A stretch of 42,803 nt of DNA from Planctomycetaceae bacterium (lineage in GTDB: Bacteria > Planctomycetota > Planctomycetia > Pirellulales > Pirellulaceae): contig DUDC01000026.1 in NCBI GenBank assembly GCA_012959465.1, forward strand, positions 1 through 42,803, read 5' to 3'. The notes under the pieces were generated by a model that saw nothing but the letters and a program-made list of their open reading frames with translations, ran no database searches and was not told the origin of the DNA. The translations under genes were made by a program, and so were the position numbers. This document shows, one piece after another, positions 32,094-40,451 of the stretch; position 1 is the stretch's first letter; every line of letters begins with the position of its first letter.

Positions 32094-32996
32094 ATGTCAT
32101 TCCAATTTGCCACTGTTAGCCGACGCCGCTTTGTCCAAAGTGCTGCCGCACTAGCTGTCGTTCATCCCTTGCTCGCCAGATCGGAAGAGCCATCGGCCAC
32201 GCGACGAATTTATAAGACGCTCAAGATTGGGATGGTGCGAGTTAAAGGAACGCTGACCGAAAAGTTCCGTGCGGTCAAGGAAGCAGGGTTCGAAGGAATC
32301 GAGATGAACGCACCGGGCATGAACGTGGACCAAACCAAAATCGCCATCACGGAATCCGGCTTACCCGTGGACGGTACTGTCTGTTCGTCGCATTGGCAGG
32401 TTCGACACACGAGCCCCGAAGCCGCTACGCGAGAAAAGGCACTCGACCATTTGAAGACAGCGCTACGAGACACGAAGGCAGTGGGAGGCAACACGGTGCT
32501 GTTGGTCGTCGGACGCGGTTCCGATGGACCGGAGGAGGAAATCTGGCCTCGATCGATCGAGAATATTTCCAAGGCACTTCCACTTGCGGCGGAATTGGGC
32601 GTCTACATCGCGATCGAAAATGTCTGGAATCAATTCCTCTACGATCATGACGGCGATTCTCGTCAGACGGCCGACAAGTTTGCAAAGTACGTCGACGAAT
32701 TCAACTCGCCTTGGATTGGCATGCAGTACGACATCGGAAACCACTGGAAATATGGTGACGCCGCCGAGTGGATCCGCACTCTGGGTAAGAGGATTGTCAA
32801 GCTGGACCTCAAGGGCTTTTCACGTGCCGACAACAAGTTCACCAAAATCACCGAAGGCGATATCGACTGGAAGGGCGTCCAGAAAGCGCTTCGAGACATC
32901 GGTTACACGGGTTGGGCTGCCGCCGAGGTTGCCGGCGGTGATTTGGATCGCCTACGCGAAGTCTCCGGAAACATGGATGTGGCGTTCGGTCTCTAG
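32094..32996 (+). CDS. Tat-exported sugar-phosphate isomerase/epimerase-like TIM barrel
   Basis: This 300-residue protein has a twin-arginine signal (SRRRFVQSAAALAVVHPLLA) and a xylose-isomerase-like barrel. FRAVKEAGFEGIEMNAPG, GVYIAIENVW, WIGMQYDIGNHW, KLDLKGF and GWAAAEVAGG place the expected metal-binding Glu, Asp, His and Glu residues on the strand ends. It follows tctA by 56 bases and precedes the sulfatase. The start at 32094 has GGAG seven bases upstream; ATG 32076 lacks one. It is a different member of the same superfamily as the gene at 16636, not a copy. It probably isomerises or epimerises a sugar or sugar acid outside the cytoplasm. Confidence 0.87.
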   Translation: MSFQFATVSRRRFVQSAAALAVVHPLLARSEEPSATRRIYKTLKIGMVRVKGTLTEKFRAVKEAGFEGIEMNAPGMNVDQTKIAITESGLPVDGTVCSSHWQVRHTSPEAATREKALDHLKTALRDTKAVGGNTVLLVVGRGSDGPEEEIWPRSIENISKALPLAAELGVYIAIENVWNQFLYDHDGDSRQTADKFAKYVDEFNSPWIGMQYDIGNHWKYGDAAEWIRTLGKRIVKLDLKGFSRADNKFTKITEGDIDWKGVQKALRDIGYTGWAAAEVAGGDLDRLREVSGNMDVAFGL

Positions 32997-33053
32997 TGAT
33001 TGGGAAACTCGATGCTAGCGACTGTTTACGTAGTCGACTTTGTGGAATTTTCC

Positions 33054-33074
33054 CCACCGGCACAGGGCCGGTGG
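33054..33074. repeat. Hairpin CCACCGGC-loop-GCCGGTGG
   Basis: A perfect 8-bp stem encloses the loop ACAGG, between the TIM barrel gene and the sulfatase gene. There is no T-tract after it on the plus strand, so it may stabilise the 3' end of the upstream transcript rather than terminate. Nearly the same stem (CCACCGGG/CCCGGTGG) occurs at 40415-40435. Confidence 0.6.
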
Positions 33075-33193
33075 CGATTGCAAGTTGTTGGCACTAAGTC
33101 AACATGGCCATTTATGATTGACGACGAAAGACGCTCCGTCGGCAGAGAATGCGAACGGCGCCTGCGTGTTCCAATAGCGAGAGGAATCCAACT

Positions 33194-34543
33194 GTGCGTA
33201 TCGACCTTGTAGTGCTCTTTCTGTTGATGATCAACACGGCGACAAGTTGTTTGGCAGACGAGACGCCGCAACGTCCAAACATCATTTACATAATGGTGGA
33301 CGACTTGGGCTATGGAGATCTGGGTTGTTACGGTCAAGAACGCATCGCGACGCCCCATATTGATCAACTGGCCCGAGAAGGCATGCGGCTGACCGATTAC
33401 TACGCGGGCTGCACAGTTTGTCGTCCCTCTCGTCTTGTCCTGTGGACGGGCAAACACACTGGGCACACCGCGATCAACTCGAACGCGAGTTACGTTTTTC
33501 AGCCAGCGGATGTGACCGTCGCGGAGTTGTTGCGTGATTCCGGTTATGTGACCGGTGGCGTAGGGAAGTGGGCGATGGGCGGAGTCGACACATTGGGGCA
33601 ACCGAATCGCAACGGTTTCGATTTTTGGATGGGATATCTGGACCAGGGCCGAGCTCACAATTTCTACCCGGAGTACTTGTGGCGGAATACGATCCAGGTA
33701 CCTCTTCGCGGCAATGTGTTAATGGACCATCCTCAGGCGCGAGGTCGCGTGTCGAAAGTTCGCGAGACCTACTCGCATGATGTCATGACCGAACATCTGC
33801 TTGATTTCATTCGCCTTCATCACACTCGACCATTTCTTTGTCACGTCCATTGGACAATCCCTCATGCCAACAACGAGGGCGGTCGTGTCACAGGCGACGG
33901 CATGGAGGTACCTGACCATGGGAAATATGCGAGTCAAGACTGGCCGTCGCCCGAGAAGGGACATGCGGCGATGATTTCAAGGATGGACCGTGACGTCGGA
34001 CGTCTTGTCGACTTGTTGCGAGAGTTGGGTATTCATCGCCACACACTTGTGATTTTCACCTCAGACAATGGCCCACATTCCGAAGGCGGTCACAAACACA
34101 CGCACTTCGATTCCAATGGGCCACTCAGAGGCTTCAAACGTGACTTGTACGAAGGCGGGATTCGGGTGCCGATGATCGCCTGGTGGCCGGGGATCATCCG
34201 AGCGGACACTACCAGCCATGAGCCGCACGCATTTTGGGATTTTCTTCCGACGGCCTGTGAACTGGCCGGTATCGATCCGCCGACTGAAACCGACGGTGTT
34301 TCGCTCATGCCGACCCTCTTGCAACAGAAACGAGACAATCCTGCACACGATACCCTCTTTTGGCGATACGGTGGGAAGGTCGCCCTACGCCAGGGGGAAT
34401 GGAAGATTGTAAAAACCAAAGAGAACCAGCCATGGGAGCTGTACAACTTGGCCAAAGACCTTGGCGAAGTGAACAACGTGGCTGCGGAGAACGGCGAACG
34501 AGTCATGGCGATGGCAGCGATGGCGGCGCGGGAAGAAGAGTGA
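33194..34543 (+). CDS. Exported sulfatase, formylglycine type
   Basis: The 449-residue enzyme hydrolyses sulfate esters, probably of a polysaccharide. A signal peptide (LVVLFLLMINTATSCLA) is cleaved near residue 21. The N-terminal metal pair is VDDLGYGD at 35-42. The formylglycine motif is C76-R-P-S-R, followed by LVLWTGKHTG; Cys76 is oxidised to formylglycine by a maturase not encoded here. FTSDNGPHSEGG near 290 supplies further metal ligands, and GGIRVPMIAWWPG and DFLPT follow as usual for arylsulfatase A-type enzymes. Length is normal. I chose GTG 33194, with GAGG nine bases upstream; ATG 33149 would put 15 polar residues before the signal. The sulfated substrate cannot be named. Confidence 0.93.
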   Translation: MRIDLVVLFLLMINTATSCLADETPQRPNIIYIMVDDLGYGDLGCYGQERIATPHIDQLAREGMRLTDYYAGCTVCRPSRLVLWTGKHTGHTAINSNASYVFQPADVTVAELLRDSGYVTGGVGKWAMGGVDTLGQPNRNGFDFWMGYLDQGRAHNFYPEYLWRNTIQVPLRGNVLMDHPQARGRVSKVRETYSHDVMTEHLLDFIRLHHTRPFLCHVHWTIPHANNEGGRVTGDGMEVPDHGKYASQDWPSPEKGHAAMISRMDRDVGRLVDLLRELGIHRHTLVIFTSDNGPHSEGGHKHTHFDSNGPLRGFKRDLYEGGIRVPMIAWWPGIIRADTTSHEPHAFWDFLPTACELAGIDPPTETDGVSLMPTLLQQKRDNPAHDTLFWRYGGKVALRQGEWKIVKTKENQPWELYNLAKDLGEVNNVAAENGERVMAMAAMAAREEE

Positions 34544-34722
34544 GGAAAGCAGACTTCGTCTCTTTGCCGCTTTGTGTGAACGTTTCATACGAAGGGGAAC
34601 GAGTTCATCGCGCTACACCAGTATTGTGCTGGAATTCGACTGTATCAACCATGACTCGGCTACAATAGAAACGCTCTGGTCAGAAACGCCGGCCCTGTCG
34701 TATCGTTACGAAATGAACACGA

Positions 34723-37700
34723 ATGATGAAGCACATCAACCTCATTGCCCTATTTGCCGTGATCCTGTTACACGGCATGCGGGCAGGTCCGAGTCTGGCC
34801 CAAACCTCAGCCGACCATATTGCCCGCATGAAGGCATCGCAGGCGCTATTCAAGTCGCAGGTCAAGCCGATCTTGAAGGCACATTGCCTGAACTGCCACG
34901 GCGGCAAGTCAACCAAGGGCGACTTTGATTTATCTTCCCGCGCGACAATGTTGGACAGTGGTTTTGTCGATTTGGAAGACCCGAAGGATAGCCAGATCTT
35001 AGCTGTCATTCGACATGAGACCGAACCGCACATGCCGATGAAGTCTGCCAAGTTGTCCCAGAAGCAGATTGAGGAGATCGGAAAATGGATCGCACTTGGG
35101 GCTGCATACGACGCACCATTTCGCCAAAAGTTGAATGGATCAGTACGGCAAGTAACGGACACCGACCGGGAGTTTTGGGCGTTTCGTTCACTCGACAAGG
35201 TCGAGGTACCACAGATCGAAGACCCTTGGGTACGGACAGACATCGACCGTTTCTTGCGCGTTGCCCAGGACGAGGTCGACTTGGCTCCAAATCCAGAGGC
35301 GGATCGACGAACTTTGATCCGGCGGGCGACATTCGATTTACTGGGGCTCCCCCCAAAACCGGAAGAAGTCGTTGCCTTCGTTAATGATCCAGATCCGCAG
35401 GCCTACGAGAGGCTAATCGATCGATTGCTTGAATCGCCTCACTTTGGCGAACGGTGGGCGCGTCACTGGATGGATGTCGCTCGCTTCGCGGAGTCTCACG
35501 GATATGAACAGGACTACGATCGACCAAATGCGTACCACTATCGAGATTTTCTGATTCGCGCATTCAATGACGATCTTCCCTATGACCGATTTGTCTCATG
35601 GCAATTGGCGGGCGACGAGTTGGATCACGACAACGCGCTCGCCATGATGGCGACAGGGTTTATCGGCGCCGGTGTCTTTCCGACTCAGTTGACCGAAGTT
35701 GAATTTGAGTCCGCTCGCTATGACGAGTTGGACGATATCGTGGCCACGACCGGCGTGGCGTTCTTGGGATTGTCGATTGGTTGCGCCCGTTGTCACGACC
35801 ACAAATACGATCCAATTCCGACAGGCGACTACTATCGAGTCGCGGCAAATTTTACGAAGACGATTCGCAGTGAGATTCAATTGGAACTGGATCCAGCCAA
35901 GAATCGAGAGAATCGAGCCGCCCACGCTCGTGAGCTCGCTATGCTGGAGGCCAAAGCAAAACGTTTTGAAGCAGAAAACTTAGACGCGGAGTTTCGTCAA
36001 TGGCTTGCAGATTTCGAGCCGGACAAGTCGGACACGATTTGGCAATCGGCGACTGTCGTCAATGTCACGTCGAGTGCTGGTAGTAAATATGAGTACGCGG
36101 ATGACGGCGCCATTTTGGCGTTGGGAAAGGGTCCAGACAAGGAGACGATTACCATTCGAATGCGGGTGGAAATGTCTCGTGTGGCTGCGTTGCGATTGGA
36201 AGCGTTGCGACATGACTCGCTGCCGAAGGGCGGCCCTGGCCGGGCCGATAACGGGAACTTTGCTCTCGGCGAACTGCACCTGTCACATGGTGATTTGAGC
36301 GGTGAGAAGTTTGAACGGCTAATACTGAAGAACGCACGAGCGACGCATCAACAGAATTCGGATGCTCTTTCAGTTGCCGCATCAATCGATAATGACCCGA
36401 TATCTGGTTGGGCAGTGGACCTTGGGGGTATCGGCAAGGACCAAGCCGCCGTATTCGACTTGGCGGTTCCCGTCGAAAACGCGAAGGGCCATCTCTTCTC
36501 GCTCAAGATGCGTTTCGATCATCCGAACGCGCGTCATTCATTGGGGCGATTTCGAATCAGTTTCGCCGACACCGTCGGTCAAACTCCTATTGTCGGCCAA
36601 GGCGGCATGCCTCGGTCCGTTGTGAAAGCGTTGGCCGCCCTGAAACGCGACGAGGTGATCGACCGGGGCCAACGGCAGCAAGCGATTGAGTGGTTCGTCG
36701 GACACAAATCGAAGTTGCGTGCATTGCGGCAGGCGGTCGAAAAAAAGCGAGGTGATGGACCCACGATTAAAAAATCACTGGTTCAGGTTTCCAGTGAGGG
36801 GCTTCCTCACATGAAGCACCACGCCGATGGTCGAGGCTATCCGCATTTCTATCCCGAGACGTACGTCTTATCGCGGGGAGACGTCCATCAGAAAGTCGAA
36901 GTGGCCACGCCCGGCTATTTGCAGGTCTTGATGCGAGGTGGCAGGGCAGCCGATGATTGGCGTGTCGATTCTCCGGACGGCTGGGATCGAACCGGGTTTA
37001 GTCGCGCATCCATGGCGAATTGGTTAACGGATGTCGAGTTTGGCGCGGGCAACTTAGTCGCCAGAGTGGTGGTCAATCGTCTTTGGCAACATCATTTTGG
37101 TCAGGGCCTTGTGGCCACTCCCAATGACTTCGGATTCTCTGGCGAAAGACCGACGCATCCTGACTTGCTGGATTGGATGGCTCGAGACCTTGTCGATCAT
37201 GGATGGAAATTGAAACGACTTCATCGATTAATCATGACCAGTGCCGCGTACCGACAGTCGACCGTCCGTCGACCCGACCATGACAAGCGAGATAGCGACA
37301 ATCGATTACATGCACGCCGCGTCCCACGGCGATTGGAGGGAGAGGCTATCCGCGATGCGATCCTGAGTGTTTCCGGGCAATTGGACGAGACCATGTACGG
37401 CAAAGGTACCTTGAATTCATCCATGAGACGCCGCAGCGTTTATTTCTTTGTCAAGCGGAGCAAGTTGATTCCCGAGATGATGCTCTTCGACTGGCCGGAA
37501 TCGTTAGTTAGTATCGGCCAGCGAGCAACAACGACTACTGCGCCTCAGGCGCTGATGTTCATGAACAGCTCCGTCGTGCGTGCGGCGGCCGTTGGGCTAG
37601 CAGATCGTCTACAAGACCGTTCGGACAACGAGTCGATCCATGCTGCCTACGAATGGGCGCTCGGACGTCCGCCAACGGAACCGGAGTCCAGACGTGCGAT

Positions 37701-37818
37701 GCAGTTTCTGACAACTCAAATGGTTGCCCACGGTACATCTGCTCAGGCGCAGCGGTTGGCGAGGGCGGATTTTTTTCAGGTTCTCTTTAGTTTGAATGAG
37801 TTCATTTATGTACGTTGA
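34723..37818 (+). CDS. DUF1549/DUF1553 planctomycete cytochrome (PSCyt1/PSD1 family), exported
   Basis: The product has 1031 residues. A signal peptide (LIALFAVILLHGMRA) is followed by a cytochrome-like domain with CLNCH at 55-59 and Met ligands in HMPM near 103-106. DUF1549 covers about 165-385 and includes a second CxxCH (CARCHDHKYDP, 354-358). Residues about 425-615 are a beta-rich insert (TITIRMRVEMSRVAALRLEA, DNGNFALGELHLS, PISGWAVDLGG), resembling a carbohydrate-binding sandwich. DUF1553 covers about 745-1000 (VARVVVNRLWQHHFGQGLV, ATPNDFGFSGERPTHPDLLD). Such genes occur by the dozen in planctomycetes and nearly always precede a DUF1501 gene, as here. A role in extracellular sugar oxidation is assumed, not proven. 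A -10-like TACAAT lies at 34661-34666. Confidence 0.93.
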   Translation: MMKHINLIALFAVILLHGMRAGPSLAQTSADHIARMKASQALFKSQVKPILKAHCLNCHGGKSTKGDFDLSSRATMLDSGFVDLEDPKDSQILAVIRHETEPHMPMKSAKLSQKQIEEIGKWIALGAAYDAPFRQKLNGSVRQVTDTDREFWAFRSLDKVEVPQIEDPWVRTDIDRFLRVAQDEVDLAPNPEADRRTLIRRATFDLLGLPPKPEEVVAFVNDPDPQAYERLIDRLLESPHFGERWARHWMDVARFAESHGYEQDYDRPNAYHYRDFLIRAFNDDLPYDRFVSWQLAGDELDHDNALAMMATGFIGAGVFPTQLTEVEFESARYDELDDIVATTGVAFLGLSIGCARCHDHKYDPIPTGDYYRVAANFTKTIRSEIQLELDPAKNRENRAAHARELAMLEAKAKRFEAENLDAEFRQWLADFEPDKSDTIWQSATVVNVTSSAGSKYEYADDGAILALGKGPDKETITIRMRVEMSRVAALRLEALRHDSLPKGGPGRADNGNFALGELHLSHGDLSGEKFERLILKNARATHQQNSDALSVAASIDNDPISGWAVDLGGIGKDQAAVFDLAVPVENAKGHLFSLKMRFDHPNARHSLGRFRISFADTVGQTPIVGQGGMPRSVVKALAALKRDEVIDRGQRQQAIEWFVGHKSKLRALRQAVEKKRGDGPTIKKSLVQVSSEGLPHMKHHADGRGYPHFYPETYVLSRGDVHQKVEVATPGYLQVLMRGGRAADDWRVDSPDGWDRTGFSRASMANWLTDVEFGAGNLVARVVVNRLWQHHFGQGLVATPNDFGFSGERPTHPDLLDWMARDLVDHGWKLKRLHRLIMTSAAYRQSTVRRPDHDKRDSDNRLHARRVPRRLEGEAIRDAILSVSGQLDETMYGKGTLNSSMRRRSVYFFVKRSKLIPEMMLFDWPESLVSIGQRATTTTAPQALMFMNSSVVRAAAVGLADRLQDRSDNESIHAAYEWALGRPPTEPESRRAMQFLTTQMVAHGTSAQAQRLARADFFQVLFSLNEFIYVR

Positions 37819-37872
37819 GTGCGTCGCCAGAGCGTTCTTCGTTAACACAATTGGCATTGTGAGATCCTCCTG

Positions 37873-39348
37873 ATGGACGAGAAGACATTAGACCGCCGCC
37901 AGTGGCTACGGCAGTCTGGCTGTGGATTTGGAACGATCGGTTTGGCAGCGTTGCTGCACAGCGAGGGATTGCTTTCGGCGGATCAACTGGGCGATCGCGC
38001 CTTGCAACCCTTGGCTCCGCAGCCGACGCACTTCCCGGCCCGAGCCAAGAGGGTGATCTGGATCTTCATCAACGGGGGCCCAAGTCACGTTGACACTTGG
38101 GATTATAAGCCCGCCCTGTCCAAGTGGAATGAGAAGTCGATTCGAGAGTTTGACCCCGATTTCACAAACACAACGGGCTTCTTCAAGAATGCTGTCGGCA
38201 ATTTGATGCAGTCCCCGTTCAAGTTTAAACCTCGTGGAGAATGCGGAAAGATGGTCTCGGAGATCTTTCCAAATCTCGGCGAACACGTGGACAAGATGGC
38301 GTTCATTCACTCTGGTTTTAGTGAATCCAATAACCACTCGCCCGCACTTTTCATGATGAATTGTGGCATGGCCCGGATGGGTTTTCCATGCGTCGGTTCG
38401 TGGGTCACTTATGGACTTGGTTCCGAGAGTGATAGTCTGCCGGCCTTTGTTGTCATGAGTGATCCCAAAGGGCGGGGTCTTCCCAAGGGCCACGCGGCTA
38501 ATTGGAGTGCCGGGTTCTTGCCAGGCGTGTTTCAGGGCACTCACCTCAAACCAACAGGCTCACCGATCGACAACCTTGAGAGATCATCCGAGCTTTCCGC
38601 GGATGGCCAGCGGCGTCAGTTGGATCTGTTGCAAGCCCTGAACCGTGTGCACTTGGAGGACAACTCGGAATCTGCCCTGTTGGCGCGGATTGAGAGCTTC
38701 GAGTTGGCCTATCGCATGCAGTCGGCGGCGCCCGAAGCGATCGCGCTTGACGATGAACCAGAGCATATCCAGCGGCTGTACGGCATCGGTCGCCCGGAGT
38801 GCGATCACGTTGCCCGGCAGTGTCTGATGGCTCGGCGGCTCGTTGAACGAGGCGTGCGATTTGTTCAAATCTATTCAGGCGGTATGGAGAATCAGCGGTC
38901 GTGGGACGGGCACCAAGACATCGCTGGTAATCATCGACAGTTTGCTGGCGAGACGGACCAACCTGTGGCCGCTCTGCTTGCCGATTTGCAACAGCGGGGC
39001 ATGTTGGACGAGACACTGGTCATTTGGTGTGGCGAATTTGGCCGACTTCCGATCGCCCAAAAAGGAGCCAAGCCGGGTCGAGACCATAACCCTCACTGTT
39101 TTTCTGCCTGGTTGGCCGGCGGGGGCGCAAAGGGAGGCGTGTCGTACGGCGAGTCGGATGAGATCGGATACAAAGCGGCCGTTGATCGGACGCACATTAA
39201 TGATCTCCATGCCACGATTTTGCACTTGCTGGGACTCGACCACGAACAGCTCACGTACAAGTACAACGGCCGTCGATTCCGATTGACCGATGTGGCCGGA
39301 CAAGTAATCCAGCCGATCGTGACGTCCGCTGCGACGAGTATCGGGTAG
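37873..39348 (+). CDS. DUF1501 family exported protein (alkaline-phosphatase-like fold)
   Basis: The 491-residue protein is the usual partner of a DUF1549/1553 cytochrome. The N-terminus is a Tat-like leader (DRRQWLRQSGCGFGTIGLAA). The fold belongs to the alkaline phosphatase/sulfatase superfamily: VIWIFINGGPSHVDTWDYKP near the start, IHSGFSESNNHSPALFMMNC, SWDGHQDIAGNH near 350, and VIWCGEFGRLPIAQ with GRDHNPHCFSAWLAGGG near 400. Metal-binding His and Asp residues are kept, but there is no formylglycine cysteine. It starts 54 bases after the cytochrome stop, so the two form an operon. The reaction catalysed is unknown. Confidence 0.93.
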   Translation: MDEKTLDRRQWLRQSGCGFGTIGLAALLHSEGLLSADQLGDRALQPLAPQPTHFPARAKRVIWIFINGGPSHVDTWDYKPALSKWNEKSIREFDPDFTNTTGFFKNAVGNLMQSPFKFKPRGECGKMVSEIFPNLGEHVDKMAFIHSGFSESNNHSPALFMMNCGMARMGFPCVGSWVTYGLGSESDSLPAFVVMSDPKGRGLPKGHAANWSAGFLPGVFQGTHLKPTGSPIDNLERSSELSADGQRRQLDLLQALNRVHLEDNSESALLARIESFELAYRMQSAAPEAIALDDEPEHIQRLYGIGRPECDHVARQCLMARRLVERGVRFVQIYSGGMENQRSWDGHQDIAGNHRQFAGETDQPVAALLADLQQRGMLDETLVIWCGEFGRLPIAQKGAKPGRDHNPHCFSAWLAGGGAKGGVSYGESDEIGYKAAVDRTHINDLHATILHLLGLDHEQLTYKYNGRRFRLTDVAGQVIQPIVTSAATSIG

Positions 39349-39360
39349 TCGTTGCTTTTT

Positions 39361-39439
39361 CTGAGCCGAAGACGCTAGCCTCGGGTTTTCCGATGCCCAC
39401 GAAAATGGCCAAGACCCGACGCTAGCGAGTTCGGCTCTG
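39361..39439. repeat. Long imperfect inverted repeat between convergent genes
   Basis: The arms 39361-39388 and 39412-39439 pair at 23 of 28 positions around a 23-base loop, with core GAGCCGAA-CGCTAGC-TCGGGT. It fills the 104-bp gap between the convergent DUF1501 and 39453 genes, so it may end transcription in both directions. I recall related palindromes in other planctomycete genomes. It is unlike the repeat at 6001 in sequence but similar in size and loop. Confidence 0.75.
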
Positions 39440-39452
39440 CCCCAAACGTTCC

Positions 39453-40172
39453 CTACTTCTTCTCGTCGTTTTTCTTCGGGGCGCGTGATCCGGTCGTGCG
39501 TTTTTTCGGCGCCAGTGGTTCTTTGGCCGTCACTGTCAGAGAGGTCGCCAGAACTGCGTTTTCTGCATTGGGCACCTCCCAGCCTTGGATCGTCACTTTG
39601 TCGCCTTTGCGAATAAGTGTCGGATCTGCCACATCGACTTGGATTCTTGTTTGTTCATCCAATTCAACTTTCACATAAACGGTGGGGCGTCCTGCTATCT
39701 CCACCTGCAGTTCTTTGTTGCGTAACGCTTTCACGCGTCCAGCAACCGTTAACTTCATGAATCTCTCACTCGGTGTCGGCGTACTGCTCTTGATAAAGGG
39801 ATTGGTGATCTTCCCTTTGGCTGCGTTATAGATTCCCAGCTTTTCGCCCTTCTTTGGCAGAAAGACTTCGACCTCTTTTGGCGACCGTTGTGGTTCGCCT
39901 TTGGAGTTGAAGTCAGTGGTGAATCGGACCCACATTCCTCGCTTGAGCCATGCTGGTACGGCCGTCCCGGAATAAGTGAATTTCGCGTTTCGCTCCATCT
40001 TCACGATCCACTCGGTGTCGTCGCCGTCAATAATTTTCGCCAGACCCTTGTTCATTTCTGCAATGGTCCCGCTGAGGCTGACCTTCTTGAGTTTCGGTTT
40101 TTCGTCTTGAGCGTCCGCGACCAAGATCCCAATGTTGACGATCAAGACAAAGAAAAGCACTTTTTTAAGCAT
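39453..40172 (-). CDS. Small exported protein of unknown function, beta-rich
   Basis: The product has 239 residues with a signal peptide (LKKVLFFVLIVNIGILVADAQ, cleavage about residue 21). The mature part is lysine-rich and beta-rich. It appears to be two OB-like units: one around KKVSLSGTIAEMNKGLAKII and WIVKMERNAKFTYSGTA, the other around LTVAGRVKALRNKELQVEIA and ADPTLIRKGDKVTIQGWEV. It ends in a basic tail (PKKRTTGSRAPKKNDEKK) that could bind nucleic acid, polysaccharide or membrane. No enzyme motif is seen. The ATG at 40172 has AGGAG eight bases upstream; a GTG 18 bases earlier is unlikely. It reads in the same direction as the large gene upstream, from which it is separated by a hairpin terminator. 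Confidence 0.78.
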   Translation of the reverse strand: MLKKVLFFVLIVNIGILVADAQDEKPKLKKVSLSGTIAEMNKGLAKIIDGDDTEWIVKMERNAKFTYSGTAVPAWLKRGMWVRFTTDFNSKGEPQRSPKEVEVFLPKKGEKLGIYNAAKGKITNPFIKSSTPTPSERFMKLTVAGRVKALRNKELQVEIAGRPTVYVKVELDEQTRIQVDVADPTLIRKGDKVTIQGWEVPNAENAVLATSLTVTAKEPLAPKKRTTGSRAPKKNDEKK

Positions 40173-40414
40173 TTGAATGCTCCTGAGCACCTACTGCTGA
40201 AACAACGGTTTCTGCAATGTATCGTTCGAACCTTGAAACTCTAGTTTAACCGCATCTGTGTTACCCCGGAAGTCTTAGGGTAACAGCGATCGTTGTGGGA
40301 CACGGGTTTTGCCGGTTCTGCGGCGTTTTTTGACTCAAATGGTGGTCAGTTTTTTCGCTCTTGCCAACAGCGGAAACGATCTCTTTCAAGTTTGAATCAA
40401 TCACAGGAAAACCC

Positions 40415-40435
40415 CCACCGGGCTTGCCCCGGTGG
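40415..40435 (-). terminator. Rho-independent-like terminator of the large minus-strand gene
   Basis: On the minus strand the stem CCACCGGG (8 bp, perfect) with loop GCAAG is followed by GGGGTTTTCC, 17 bases after the stop codon at 40452. The T-run is short, so termination efficiency is uncertain. The stem is almost the same as the hairpin at 33054-33074. Confidence 0.6.
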
Positions 40436-40451
40436 ATATTCGGTTTGAAAA

